Source: a virus
Virus record (IMG/VR): IMGVR_UViG_3300049893_001211
Span: 1 to 54,097 of that record
DNA: 54,097 nucleotides
Reading direction: 5' to 3' (one strand)
The notes beneath the pieces are model-generated. The model was not told the DNA's origin. It ran no database searches and saw nothing but the letters and a program-made list of their open reading frames with translations. The stretch's first letter is position 1; every line of letters begins with the position of its first letter. This document shows, in pieces, positions 25,101 to 33,995 of the stretch. A program made the position numbers and the translations under genes.

Positions 25101-26429
25101 GAACGTCAAGAAACTGAAAATAGACTAGCTCACGAGCGAATGGTTGAGGATGTAAGAAAAAACGCTGAAAAGCAACGTAAAGCTGTACAAGACTCGTATC
25201 GACATCCTGATGGTAAGTCTGGTATGATTGATCAACTAGATACTTTGAAGGAAGAAACAGATCAAAAGTTAAAGGACATCTTACTCGCATTCGATCAACA
25301 TGCAAAAGGTCTTACTGCTCCTGGTGGGATTATTCAAGTACAATGGGCTGTTGCAGAACATCAGGCGAAACAATATTTTGACTATGTAAAGAATCGAATG
25401 GAAGCTCTCGAAAAAGAGTTAGAGGCAGACCGACGTAGACGACAACAAATTCTCGACTCAGATGCACCTAGCAATCGTCCACAACAAATTCATTCAGGAA
25501 ATCGTGATGGTGGTGGTATGGGGACACAACCAATCCCACCAGCAACACGAAACTCTACTGGTAGTGCTGATCCAGAATCAACAGGTACCTCTCCTGTTGA
25601 CCCTGATACAATAGATGACGAATTTAGTACGTCGTTTGGCTATCTACAACCTTACAACGGCCGATACGAACCACGTCCAGGTTGGGAGGGACGGGCTGCA
25701 TGGCCTGGTGGTCCTTCACATCATAAGGGTGTAGACTTAATTCTCCCAGGACCGAACAATGGTCGCGGCAGACCTATTCCCGCGTTTCATGGTGGAAGAG
25801 TATTACGAACTGTTGCAGACAGTCGTGGTCCTGGTGGATTAATGGTCGTTATTGAAGATAATGTTGGGCGTACACATTGGTACTTACATCTTGATGGATA
25901 TTCTGTTGCAGCAGGAGATACTGTAAAGCGTGGGGATATTATTGGTAGGTTAGGTGGTACTGGTACAGAGGAATTTCCACATCTACATTATGAAGTTCGT
26001 GCGGGAGATAATGATGGACCAGCGACACTAGAAGCACTACGGCGTAATGGCATTGATCCTATGCCATTTGTTCGTGGACGAGATGCAGGTTATCGGTTTA
26101 CTAATCCTACAGTCTATCAGGACTTGCGCACTGGCGAACGTGGTGTATTGGCAGAACAAGGTCCAGAATTATTGTTAGGTAGGCAAGCTACACAACAGTT
26201 TGAAAGTATGGGTTTGACTCGTGCTTTGAATCGACCCGCTACTATGACACCTGACTATGTAGCTATCGGTGCTTCGATGGCACAACAACCGACAGTGATG
26301 TACAACAATACACGTGGGGGTGACAACTTTACCTACTATGGTGTTGCTCCTGAAAGTGTTATCGAACGTTGGCGCAGTGACCAGCGACGTAGAAATGTAC
26401 TTCGTGGTATCGGAGGCTTAGTTAAGTAA
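22122..26429 (+). CDS. tape measure protein with M23 endopeptidase domain
   Basis: 1435 residues, setting tail length. A hydrophobic segment lies near residues 175-205; about 450-1110 is a nearly continuous Arg/Glu/Lys/Asp-rich coiled coil, unusual for its lack of hydrophobic patches. An M23 (LytM-like) peptidase domain lies at about 1190-1300 with zinc ligands His1201, Asp1205 and His1289, and His1287 beside it (His-Leu-His). It presumably cuts peptidoglycan cross-bridges during DNA entry. ATG overlaps the chaperone stop (ATGA). Confidence 0.9.
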   Translation: MTFELGRAQFILDADGTEALASQAKVYNEVTKNAQKLTKELAKELKVRQSDIKNAASVIIAEEKKLATEQAKILKERAALEAKATKERLDRLKQDVANEVRAYKAQEQETKRRIEYVKTLDKQRDDAAKKEITRIQQQLNAEKKAQDERERIARRNTRSGSGRDATGGNALGVLRGVPGDIATIAGFGAIASGAILIRQALITLIDATRQQEQAQRALNAAFGASTPIFKQNAEDLAKQFNLVSSEVAQATARFGVLQNQTQLTGEQIKKLNEVAINNQAAFGGDLLEAHRALAGAILGETEAYEKYGVVLQEGVLKSSSKLTEDERRRFTTMSESEKQMIRYRIILEEAVKVQGAAAQKAKETQGAFDLLNRSVNELAKTVGPDLVGILAASSRELGGVIGQLNNFVIAIKAIRDAQNELGGFETKDIFNTNFIGNLGIRAGAFIANQQKVEEEIARKRDIDRRLEEQKQATARAEQLEKDAEKARIARRDREEAELKVQRERIEAGLRYAHDQEIKRINDRKKELEAQQEFELRALDARRDAELRRLKDVDDARRQAYEDERDRITAERDEAIKAIEERKRAELAALDAAENALEAVAEEQIRNLEIDQERRQRANDAQRRQDLQQLEREQEERKRQRIIEDREIKKRLEDQDRQLEDNHRKQLRRIELEGEKLRQKAEGEKDRIEERERKEANRHRKELDRIDDEKDQAIEAIDEQLKAFERAQRARQNARQRAEQQERVTEAQLDVRRATGSQDAAAREAAQAKLVGALRIGDPTAIKKAQDELIEIVGQGNLAIEEANKKLNKAQEDLRDHDIDAAEDAQREKLELEKDRIDKEREAERRQEEDRNRRRVDRLRKDKDAEDDRLQDALRKLERRQEKEDDEFRKAKRRQDDLTKNQREQLEDRRQNEDEAHERSVEKAEERHRAEQELIKDTFTSEERGYIPAVRRALRATKDTYGAQKTEIENRYRGERDQIEETYNHPTKGIFVQLERQETENRLAHERMVEDVRKNAEKQRKAVQDSYRHPDGKSGMIDQLDTLKEETDQKLKDILLAFDQHAKGLTAPGGIIQVQWAVAEHQAKQYFDYVKNRMEALEKELEADRRRRQQILDSDAPSNRPQQIHSGNRDGGGMGTQPIPPATRNSTGSADPESTGTSPVDPDTIDDEFSTSFGYLQPYNGRYEPRPGWEGRAAWPGGPSHHKGVDLILPGPNNGRGRPIPAFHGGRVLRTVADSRGPGGLMVVIEDNVGRTHWYLHLDGYSVAAGDTVKRGDIIGRLGGTGTEEFPHLHYEVRAGDNDGPATLEALRRNGIDPMPFVRGRDAGYRFTNPTVYQDLRTGERGVLAEQGPELLLGRQATQQFESMGLTRALNRPATMTPDYVAIGASMAQQPTVMYNNTRGGDNFTYYGVAPESVIERWRSDQRRRNVLRGIGGLVK

Positions 26430-28084
26430 TGGCTAGAGCTAGATATTATGATGTAACTCAGTTTCCCGATCCAGGTACAGGACTTATACATAAAGTCAAT
26501 ACTGTACAGATTACGGTTTATGAGCAGGGTACTACTACCCTGCTCGCTGAATCTATCTATCAAGCTGATACAGGTGGTGCTACGTATCCAAACCCACGTA
26601 CTATTACAAATGGTGAACTAGAATTCTATCTTGACTCTGTTGGCGGTAAGCGAGTATCTATCAAGTTTGATGCAACAGGTTCAGGCTATGGTGTTGTTAC
26701 AAAGAATATGGAGCCTGTTTGGCCTGACCCTGCATCACTCGGAACAACAATAAAATCGCCTAACGGTACATATGTTGCATCTTATGATAACAACGGTATC
26801 CTTACTGCTCCAGGACTCTTACATAAACGTGGTTCGTGGGATTTAGAAGTAGATGGTGGACTTACACCAGGACAAAACGTAGCATTTGCGGTTACCAACG
26901 CAACTAAGTTTCAACAGTTATTGACTAGAGTAAAAGATGCTGGTGGCGGTGATATAGAAGTAAACAATCTATTTGTAACAAACCCTATTCATATGAATCA
27001 TGGTGCTGGTGGTGCGTTACCTATCAATCTTGTTGGACGTGTAGGTCGTGGGGTTATTCATTTTAACGGTGCATCAGGTCCGTTTCTGACAATAGGTAGC
27101 ACTGCAAGCGACCGTATGGATCGTGTTGGTATATACGATGTCAGTTTTCAACATCAGAGTATCGTAACAGGTGGAGCTACAATACAATTAGGTGCACATT
27201 TATATGGATTTGAACTTGTAAACGTTGAAATTATCAATCGTGGTGCGGGCGAAGCTGCACTTATTGGTGTTACAGCAGCAGTAGCACAAGATTTGATATT
27301 TGATCGTGTACGAATACACACACGAAACGACTATCAGCCACTTGTTGATGCTGGTTTAGTACCTATTGCTGTAGAACTCAACAACAGTAACACATTAGGT
27401 GGAGTATATTTCCGACAAACCGAGTTAAGTTGTGTTCAGAAAGGCGCAAACCCGAGTCCACGGGGAATTCTGTTACGGCTCAACAATACAGGTACGGTTG
27501 ACACAATTGTTGTGGGTGACGGTTGTCACTTTATTGGTGCAGAAGATGGTGTATTAAAAAACGGTGGTGTAGGTTCAGTTACAAACGTATTATTTGGAAA
27601 TTGTTATATTACTGACTGCAATCAAAATGTACGGCTAGAACCACCGACAGGCGCTAATACCGTAAACTGGAATTTTACGGGTGGATGGTACGCAGCGTTG
27701 AAATATAATTTCTTGATTTCTAAAGGCAACGGTGGATCCCCACAAGGAAAAATCTTTACTGGTATTTACTGTACCGATGCTACATTAGGTGGTATAGTAA
27801 TTGGTGCAGGAGTTAATGACGTAAACATAGCAAATAGCCGTATACTCACTCAGGTTGCTAGCGGTTCAGGTGTTGTAATTGGAGACAATACAACACCATC
27901 TAACGGACTTACGTTTACAGGTGGTGTTGTAGGTGTATTAGGAACTGCATCGAACTCGTATAATATTGGCTCGGCTGTAGACAACGTAACTGTAGCACAT
28001 GTACGTCAACAAGGTAAAGCTGGTTTGTTTAATGGCGGTGCGTCTGCATCACGTATTCATGTTCCTGGTTCATTCTTAGCTTAG
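26429..28084 (+). CDS. right-handed beta-helix tail protein
   Basis: 551 residues. An N-terminal beta domain of about 110 residues (tail anchoring) precedes a stretch of short repeating strands with regular Gly/Asn/Val turns, typical of pectate-lyase-like parallel beta helices in tail spikes. Such proteins bind or cleave surface polysaccharide. No catalytic set can be assigned. Its place before the distal tail gene is unusual for a spike, which normally follows it. Confidence 0.7.
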   Translation: MARARYYDVTQFPDPGTGLIHKVNTVQITVYEQGTTTLLAESIYQADTGGATYPNPRTITNGELEFYLDSVGGKRVSIKFDATGSGYGVVTKNMEPVWPDPASLGTTIKSPNGTYVASYDNNGILTAPGLLHKRGSWDLEVDGGLTPGQNVAFAVTNATKFQQLLTRVKDAGGGDIEVNNLFVTNPIHMNHGAGGALPINLVGRVGRGVIHFNGASGPFLTIGSTASDRMDRVGIYDVSFQHQSIVTGGATIQLGAHLYGFELVNVEIINRGAGEAALIGVTAAVAQDLIFDRVRIHTRNDYQPLVDAGLVPIAVELNNSNTLGGVYFRQTELSCVQKGANPSPRGILLRLNNTGTVDTIVVGDGCHFIGAEDGVLKNGGVGSVTNVLFGNCYITDCNQNVRLEPPTGANTVNWNFTGGWYAALKYNFLISKGNGGSPQGKIFTGIYCTDATLGGIVIGAGVNDVNIANSRILTQVASGSGVVIGDNTTPSNGLTFTGGVVGVLGTASNSYNIGSAVDNVTVAHVRQQGKAGLFNGGASASRIHVPGSFLA

Positions 28085-28099
28085 TATAAGGAATGATAC

Positions 28100-29002
28100 A
28101 TGCCTATATATCTTCCCGCTGCACCTGCTGTTGCACTTGACGCAATACAGTGGTTTATTGTCGATCGTTTCGGTATAGTACATGATGTCACATGGGCACA
28201 TAATAGTTCTGTGTTCGTACCAAAAGGTACAAAAGGACTTGGGCTTACTAAACCTGAATTAGTGTTTGAGAAACATCCGTATAGTCCTGGCTCCAGGTTA
28301 CGTTACATTCGTACACCTGAAGCTGAACTTACATTGCCATTAGTTATATCAAAAACTACTATTGCAGAGGCTATGACTGCTGCTGAAGAAATACGAAATT
28401 GGTTTTTTAGTGGTAATGAGTTTGGACTACATCCAATATACATTCGCGTACAACGTCCACAAGATTCTACACAGAGACAGATTCAAGTCTACTACAATGG
28501 TGGACTTGAAGGTGATATGGACGAAGGTACACCTACATATATTCCATATGCTATTAGTCTTATGGCTCCAGAACCTTTGTGGACGGATATCGATGCAACC
28601 GAACTAAACTATACCAATACTAGTATTAGTGTACCTCTTACAATTAGCAATCCTGGTGATGAAGACACACATCCTATCTTTGTTATTACAGGACCAGCTA
28701 CAAACATTAGTGTAACAAATGTAACAACTGGTAAAATTATATCACTTACTGCTAATGGTGGAGTTACACTTACTGCTGGAGAATCGGTTACAATTGATAC
28801 TCGACCTGCAACAGAACGTACTACTTTACCTATCGTAGACCAATTTGGTGCTAGTTTATATAGTAAACTTACTCCTGGTTCTTCACTATTAAACTGGTTT
28901 GTAGCCGGAAACAATCAAGTTATTGTTTCTGCTACAGGTACAACAAGTTCAACAGCATTTAGTATTACATTTACGCCCAAATATCGAGGAGTATTACGAT
29001 AA
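28100..29002 (+). CDS. distal tail protein (Dit-like)
   Basis: 300 residues. The N-terminal half matches the siphovirus tail-component family: Val-Phe-Glu-Lys-His-Pro-Tyr-Ser-Pro-Gly, then Pro-Leu-Val-Ile, then Tyr-Tyr-Asn-Gly-Gly-Leu-Glu-Gly-Asp and Ala-Pro-Glu-Pro-Leu-Trp, the last signature near residue 158. The C-terminal half is a galectin-like beta sandwich. Dit forms the hexameric hub connecting tube and baseplate. Confidence 0.8.
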   Translation: MPIYLPAAPAVALDAIQWFIVDRFGIVHDVTWAHNSSVFVPKGTKGLGLTKPELVFEKHPYSPGSRLRYIRTPEAELTLPLVISKTTIAEAMTAAEEIRNWFFSGNEFGLHPIYIRVQRPQDSTQRQIQVYYNGGLEGDMDEGTPTYIPYAISLMAPEPLWTDIDATELNYTNTSISVPLTISNPGDEDTHPIFVITGPATNISVTNVTTGKIISLTANGGVTLTAGESVTIDTRPATERTTLPIVDQFGASLYSKLTPGSSLLNWFVAGNNQVIVSATGTTSSTAFSITFTPKYRGVLR

Positions 29003-29799
29003 TGCCGTATTCACAATTGTCTGTGGCATTACCTCAAGACCTAAATAACAGAAAGTTTGTTGGGCCAGCAGGTAAAGTATTCAAAGGTATTGCTGATCCT
29101 GGTAACGCTGACGAAGCATCTGCGTATGTAGCTATTATCGGTCCTGACGGCACCACGCCACTTGTTACTGTCAAAGGTGTGTATATACACGGTGCCACTG
29201 CACATGACTCTGCTTTATCGAGTCAGAACCCTATTATCATCGGTGGTAAGGCAAAGTCAGCTCCAGCAGCCGTATCTGCTGCGAACGATGCTGTAGAAGC
29301 GTTCTTTGATTTACTTGGTTTGCTTGGTATTACTCCACGAGACGCTGCAACAGGCGCAATCCTCTTTCCTACTGCACAGGCTCCAGTACACAATATCGGT
29401 TCTCAAAACCTTACTCGGATTATGACCGTCCCACAAGTCTATAATTCTGGTTCTGGTAACTGGGATTTGATGCGTGGAGACTCTACAAACGGCGTTCTTG
29501 TCAACATTACAAAACGTACACGAGAAGCACTTACAGCTAGTTCTCCTACAGCGGCGACTGTTGGTACTGGTTCTGCTCAAGCTGTTGCAACAAACTCAAA
29601 CCGTAAAGGTCTAGTCCTTACAAATACATCTGTAAATACTATTAGTTTAGGTTTAGGTGCTACGGCTGTACTCAATAGTGGTATTACATTACTTCCTGGT
29701 AGTGTATTCGTTATGGATGAATACACATTTAGTACAGCCGCAATAAACGCTATTGCAAGCGCAGCTGCTTCAAATCTTGCTATTCAGGAGTACACGTAA
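29002..29799 (+). CDS. tail/baseplate-associated virion protein
   Basis: 265 residues, coupled to Dit by a TAATG. A beta-rich head domain (residues 1-85), a helical segment near 90-115 (Asn-Asp-Ala-Val-Glu-Ala-Phe-Phe-Asp-Leu-Leu), and a C-terminal beta domain with small Gly/Ala/Thr residues. Similar small proteins near Dit genes are found in many siphophages without assigned function. Possibly a baseplate accessory. Confidence 0.6.
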   Translation: MPYSQLSVALPQDLNNRKFVGPAGKVFKGIADPGNADEASAYVAIIGPDGTTPLVTVKGVYIHGATAHDSALSSQNPIIIGGKAKSAPAAVSAANDAVEAFFDLLGLLGITPRDAATGAILFPTAQAPVHNIGSQNLTRIMTVPQVYNSGSGNWDLMRGDSTNGVLVNITKRTREALTASSPTAATVGTGSAQAVATNSNRKGLVLTNTSVNTISLGLGATAVLNSGITLLPGSVFVMDEYTFSTAAINAIASAAASNLAIQEYT

Positions 29800-30338
29800 T
29801 GCCTATCTTCGGACCTGGCTTCATACGTGATGCAAACATTCCTTTAAATGCTGATATTGACCCTCTAAAGATGTTGTTTACCGCTATGGGTTGTTGGATG
29901 CGAAAAACAACCCCACAATCTATTACAGATGCAACTCTCACAGCAGTAACATTTGCAGATGGCGAGACTTTCGATGCGGTACCTGCTGGTGGTACAGAGT
30001 TACATAGTACGTCTACAAACCCATCTAGAATAACGTTACGGCGGGCAGGTATTTGGTTAGCAGTAGGCTTATTGTCATACGAAGGTGCTACAGGTACAGG
30101 TAGTGGCCGTTATGCATATATAATCAAAAACGGTGTCACAACTGTTATTGCGCCAAGTGTATATGTAACAGTTGCTAGTCAGCCTGTAGGTGTGCTTGCA
30201 GCAGGATTTATTTATACTGCTACAAATACTGAATATATTGAATTAGGTGCTTATCATGGACAAGGTTCGAACGTAAACGTTGGTGACTATGGCTCTGGAA
30301 CATTCTTTGGTGCATGTTGGATGGGTGATAACACCTAA
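29799..30338 (+). CDS. jelly-roll (C1q-like) tail tip protein candidate
   Basis: 179 residues. The strand order with Ile-Thr-Leu-Arg-Arg-Ala-Gly-Ile-Trp-Leu-Ala, then Tyr-Ile-Glu-Leu-Gly-Ala-Tyr, resembles trimeric C1q/TNF-like jelly rolls used in phage receptor-binding proteins. The N-terminal 30 residues look like an attachment segment. Receptor binding is inference from fold-like patterns and location. Confidence 0.5.
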   Translation: MPIFGPGFIRDANIPLNADIDPLKMLFTAMGCWMRKTTPQSITDATLTAVTFADGETFDAVPAGGTELHSTSTNPSRITLRRAGIWLAVGLLSYEGATGTGSGRYAYIIKNGVTTVIAPSVYVTVASQPVGVLAAGFIYTATNTEYIELGAYHGQGSNVNVGDYGSGTFFGACWMGDNT

Positions 30339-30352
30339 ATATAGGAGTGACT

Positions 30353-32386
30353 ATGGTAGTAGAATCTGATCTGATTGCACGAGGTCTAGCTGCATCCGAT
30401 CTAGAACTTGGTTTAGGAACTGCACCACGTTTCAATGTATATATTCGAGATAAGAACTACAACATTGTTGACCAGCTAACCGAATTTAATGAATTTACAT
30501 TTATTCCACGTTTCAATGGTATTGGCACGTGGCGACTCAAGATTGCAGCCGAGTCACTTGCTGCATCTATTCTTACACCGTTTCACGGTATTGTTGTTAA
30601 GAGAGTTGTTGAAGGCGCTGAAAAAACTATCTTTAGTGGTTCTGCTGGTTCTGAATGGGAAGAAACTAGAGAGTCTCTTACTGTTGCAGGATGGTGTGAC
30701 AACAAGTTACTAGAAAGCACTGCTAGACCTACACCAGCACAAGCACAGGGACCATACGCAAGCGAATATTACGTCATTACAGGTATTGCTAGTACCGTAA
30801 TGAGACAAGTAGTATTCGATAACATTGCAGGGGCCGCTCCTACCGAATGGAAAATACCTCAGTTAGCGTTAGCTGCGAACCCGTTTATAGGCAGTACCGT
30901 AACGCTACGTGCACGGTTCGACCCGTTGCTTATATTGTTAGCGACGATAGCAGCGGCACCTGGAGCTACAGGCTTAGGATTCAAAATCCTACAAAGTGAT
31001 ACCATACAAGGTCAAATCGATTTCATCGTCTATGCTCCACAAGACAAACATATCGACACCATTTTCGGTATTGAAAACTACACCGTTAGCGATTATAAGT
31101 TTACTTATAAGCTACCTTCACACAACTATTTTCAAGTTGCAGGTGGCGATGACTTTGGCCTTTATCGAACTGTTGTAGAAGGTGGCGACACCACTAGTAT
31201 AGCAGAAGTTGGTCGTCGGATTCCTTTATTTGTGGATAAACGTGGAGTAACTGATCTTTCAGAACTTACACAAGCACTTGCAGAACAAATTGCAGGTGCA
31301 GTATCTACTCGAAGTGTTGAAGTTGTACCTGTTGAAGTACCTGCTTATCAACTTGGTGTTGATTATGATTTAGGTGACTATGTAACAGCCGTTGTCAAGG
31401 GAGTACAATATCCTCGAATCATTCGTGATATCGAGTATACACTAAGTCCTACTGATGGTACGTTCATCAAACTCAATATTGCCGATCCATTTGCATCGGA
31501 TGACGACCTATTAGCACAACACCTAAACTCACTATCACATCGACTAGAGAATCTAGAAAAGAATTGGAATGTACCAGATAATAGTCTCATTCCAGCAATG
31601 TTTCACGAGACTATTAGAGACTATGTAGGTGATCTAAAACTCACCGCTAGAAGTAGTGCACAACCAGCATGGTTAGTATGTGATGGTTCTGCTATCAGTC
31701 GAACAGTATACAGTTCATTGTTTGCCGCTATTGGGACAACATTTGGTGTTGGTAATGGTACAACTACTTTCAATATACCTGACTTTCGTGGTCGTGGGCC
31801 TATTGGCGTAGGAAACACCTATACTCTTGCACAACTCGGTGGCTCGGACACTATTAGTCCTAACTTTGGTAATCACTCTCACAATCATAGTCATGGTGGA
31901 GGTACCTTAGTATATAGTCACGTTCACAACGAACGTGCACACACACATCCAGGAAGCCACGATCACGGTCTAGATGCCCATAGACATCAAATGAGTCACG
32001 ATCATGATGTAAATATTGGACAATTTGACAGTGGAAAAACAAATATTGACTCAGTTGCAGTTGGTCACGCTTCATTAGGTTCTGGTTCAACTGACCATCA
32101 TCACAGTGTAGACCCACCAAATACAACAACAACACCACCTAACAATACGGTAACTGGTAGTGGAGAAAAGGTTGTTGGAGGGGGTTCATTTTTATCAACA
32201 ATAAGTAACGATACATTTGCACCAGCAGCGTCGTACACAGGAGCACAAAATGGTCCTAATAACGATAGCTGGTCAGGTGTTACAAGTACAGATACCACAT
32301 CCACCGCTGTAAGTGGATCAAACATCAATGTCAAAAACCCGTTTCAATGTGTCAACATTACCATTTATGCTGGAGTACAAATATGA
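30353..32386 (+). CDS. Gp37-like baseplate protein fused to a tail collar domain
   Basis: 677 residues from ATG 30353 (GGAG upstream favours it over GTG 30347). The N-terminal 390 residues match the siphovirus ReqiPepy6 Gp37-like family (Phe-Asn-x-Tyr-Ile-Arg-Asp, Gly-Ile-Gly-Thr-Trp-Arg-Leu, Gly-Trp-Cys-Asp). The C-terminal part is a phage tail collar domain beginning Trp-Leu-Val-Cys-Asp-Gly and containing Asp-Phe-Arg-Gly-Arg, followed by a His-rich segment with more than a dozen His-x-His pairs, known in collar proteins to chelate metal. Confidence 0.8.
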   Translation: MVVESDLIARGLAASDLELGLGTAPRFNVYIRDKNYNIVDQLTEFNEFTFIPRFNGIGTWRLKIAAESLAASILTPFHGIVVKRVVEGAEKTIFSGSAGSEWEETRESLTVAGWCDNKLLESTARPTPAQAQGPYASEYYVITGIASTVMRQVVFDNIAGAAPTEWKIPQLALAANPFIGSTVTLRARFDPLLILLATIAAAPGATGLGFKILQSDTIQGQIDFIVYAPQDKHIDTIFGIENYTVSDYKFTYKLPSHNYFQVAGGDDFGLYRTVVEGGDTTSIAEVGRRIPLFVDKRGVTDLSELTQALAEQIAGAVSTRSVEVVPVEVPAYQLGVDYDLGDYVTAVVKGVQYPRIIRDIEYTLSPTDGTFIKLNIADPFASDDDLLAQHLNSLSHRLENLEKNWNVPDNSLIPAMFHETIRDYVGDLKLTARSSAQPAWLVCDGSAISRTVYSSLFAAIGTTFGVGNGTTTFNIPDFRGRGPIGVGNTYTLAQLGGSDTISPNFGNHSHNHSHGGGTLVYSHVHNERAHTHPGSHDHGLDAHRHQMSHDHDVNIGQFDSGKTNIDSVAVGHASLGSGSTDHHHSVDPPNTTTTPPNNTVTGSGEKVVGGGSFLSTISNDTFAPAASYTGAQNGPNNDSWSGVTSTDTTSTAVSGSNINVKNPFQCVNITIYAGVQI

Positions 32387-32688
32387 TTTGTGAATGTACT
32401 GTACGTGTTCTTCGTTGTGACCGAGTAGAAAGTAAAAGCGGACAAGTATGGTGGGACATAGCTTTTGAAATTGAAGCTACAGAATATCCTACACAATATA
32501 TTCCTATTACTGTATACAGTTACGAGTTGCCTGCTGGTAGGGAAGACGTAGATTTAGCTATACAACTTGCTGCATCGAAGGCACTACCACAACAGATTAT
32601 GGCACTCTATACAAAACGAGTGTATAAAGAGCCAAACTACTTTGACACTCTCGCTGAAGCATTAGCTAACGAAGGTACTAATGATTAG
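32383..32688 (+). CDS. hypothetical 101-residue protein
   Basis: Start ATG 32383 is chosen because GGAG lies seven bases upstream and it overlaps the preceding stop. Beta strands at the N-terminus (Cys-Glu-Cys-Thr-Val-Arg-Val) then helices. It has a Cys-x-Cys pair at residues 3/5. Perhaps a baseplate chaperone; no family recognised. Overlaps the next gene by 8 bases. Confidence 0.65.
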   Translation: MICECTVRVLRCDRVESKSGQVWWDIAFEIEATEYPTQYIPITVYSYELPAGREDVDLAIQLAASKALPQQIMALYTKRVYKEPNYFDTLAEALANEGTND

Positions 32689-32869
32689 TATTATATTTTC
32701 TGTGTTAGACCCTACTCTAAATCTTATAAAAATTCATCCTGATGATCGATGTGTAGTCCTACAAATCAAAAGTCAGGAAGACATTGTAGGACTACACTTT
32801 GATACACCAGAAGATTTAGACGCATTTATTGGACTTCTTCAAATCGCTAAAGGACAAACTCCACCATGA
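32681..32869 (+). CDS. hypothetical 62-residue protein
   Basis: A small acidic protein with hydrophobic N-terminal strand Ile-Ile-Phe-Ser-Val-Leu and an alpha/beta pattern. It is packed between neighbours with overlaps on both sides (8 and 4 bases), supporting reality. No known domain. It lies immediately upstream of the glycoside hydrolase gene and probably shares its transcript. Confidence 0.6.
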   Translation: MISIIFSVLDPTLNLIKIHPDDRCVVLQIKSQEDIVGLHFDTPEDLDAFIGLLQIAKGQTPP

Positions 32870-33918
32870 GTTTAGGACTGTGTACTACTCCAGAATTTCC
32901 GTTATCTAAGACAGAAGAATCCGAACTAAATCCACCATACTATCGTTCACTTCTCTATCAATTGTCTGACATAAACACCTTACTTAGTTGGAACAGACCG
33001 TTTGTTATCACACTCAACAATCAATGTAAAGAAGTTGGTGGAGATTGGTCAGGTTGGGATAACACAGTACATCTTTTACTAGAACATTTAAAGTCAAGGA
33101 AACGTCTCAAAGACTTGTTGCTATTAGGCTGTGGAAACGAATTTGATATCTATTGGACTGAGAACAAAAGTGTACCACCAGAATTTGCAGCAGACTTAGC
33201 TCGACGTACTGCTCGACTTGCACATAATTACAATGTAAAAGTAGCTCCTACATCGGTTGCAGGCCCACAATGGGTACATTACTTATCTATCATGGCTGAT
33301 CTCTGTCGAGACGACGTAGATTATTTCGACATACATCCGTATGGTCAACGACCTGAAGGATGGAAAGATGGTCAACGTTGGCTTCATGGCGATCTAAAGG
33401 ATGTTGTAAATACAGTAAAAACTATTGGTCAAAAGCCTGTTGTGTTTACTGAATACGGTGTAAAAGTACGAGATGCAGGTAACGAGAAAGAAGTAGCAAA
33501 CTTTCTCTACGCAGTAAACAATTCTATACAAACACTGGATGTATCGTATTGTGCTTGGTTTGCTTATTGTGATGAAATTGGTGCTCCACACGAGCGTGGA
33601 CCAGATGCGTTCGGACTCAAGAGCGATAAGGGTGTAAAACGTCCAGCTTATATTACGTACGCACAAATCCATGCTTCGTCTGTACCTACACCTATACCAG
33701 AACCTCCACCACCACCATTACAACAATGGCGTGGACAAGTAGGTGATGGCCTGCTTGCTATGATGCTGGAAGACTACACCGAACCTGCACAACGTAAGAG
33801 TACATGGCTACCACTCGGAGTAACACCATCTGATGTAGAAGAATGCTATGGGAAGAATGGTGTATGCTACGTATGGCTATTAGGAGAAAACAAAGGATTT
33901 AGATTCTTTCCAACGTAA
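32866..33918 (+). CDS. clan GH-A-like glycoside hydrolase, last late gene
   Basis: 350 residues. A TIM-barrel with Gly-Asn-Glu-Phe-Asp near residues 90-94 (the Asn-Glu of the acid/base strand 4) and Thr-Glu-Tyr-Gly near residues 195-198 (nucleophile strand 7) fits clan GH-A retaining glycosidases. Asp-x-His-Pro-Tyr-Gly and Trp-Phe-Ala-Tyr motifs also agree. A proline-rich linker near 270-283 leads to a C-terminal beta domain of about 65 residues. It could cleave capsule or cell-wall polysaccharide at the tail tip (inference). Confidence 0.7.
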   Translation: MSLGLCTTPEFPLSKTEESELNPPYYRSLLYQLSDINTLLSWNRPFVITLNNQCKEVGGDWSGWDNTVHLLLEHLKSRKRLKDLLLLGCGNEFDIYWTENKSVPPEFAADLARRTARLAHNYNVKVAPTSVAGPQWVHYLSIMADLCRDDVDYFDIHPYGQRPEGWKDGQRWLHGDLKDVVNTVKTIGQKPVVFTEYGVKVRDAGNEKEVANFLYAVNNSIQTLDVSYCAWFAYCDEIGAPHERGPDAFGLKSDKGVKRPAYITYAQIHASSVPTPIPEPPPPPLQQWRGQVGDGLLAMMLEDYTEPAQRKSTWLPLGVTPSDVEECYGKNGVCYVWLLGENKGFRFFPT

Positions 33919-33944
33919 TAAACTTAGCTTTGATTTAGACACGA

Positions 33945-33977
33945 AAAAGCCCCATGTCATTTCGACATGGGGCTTTT
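33945..33977. terminator. bidirectional rho-independent terminator
   Basis: A perfect 14-bp stem, 33945-33958 with 33964-33977 (core GCCCCATGTC / GACATGGGGC), with a five-base loop and A-run on the left, T-run on the right. It can stop transcription in both directions, separating the convergent late (+) and early (-) units. Confidence 0.9.
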
Positions 33978-33995
33978 GTTTTGTTCTGTTTCCGA

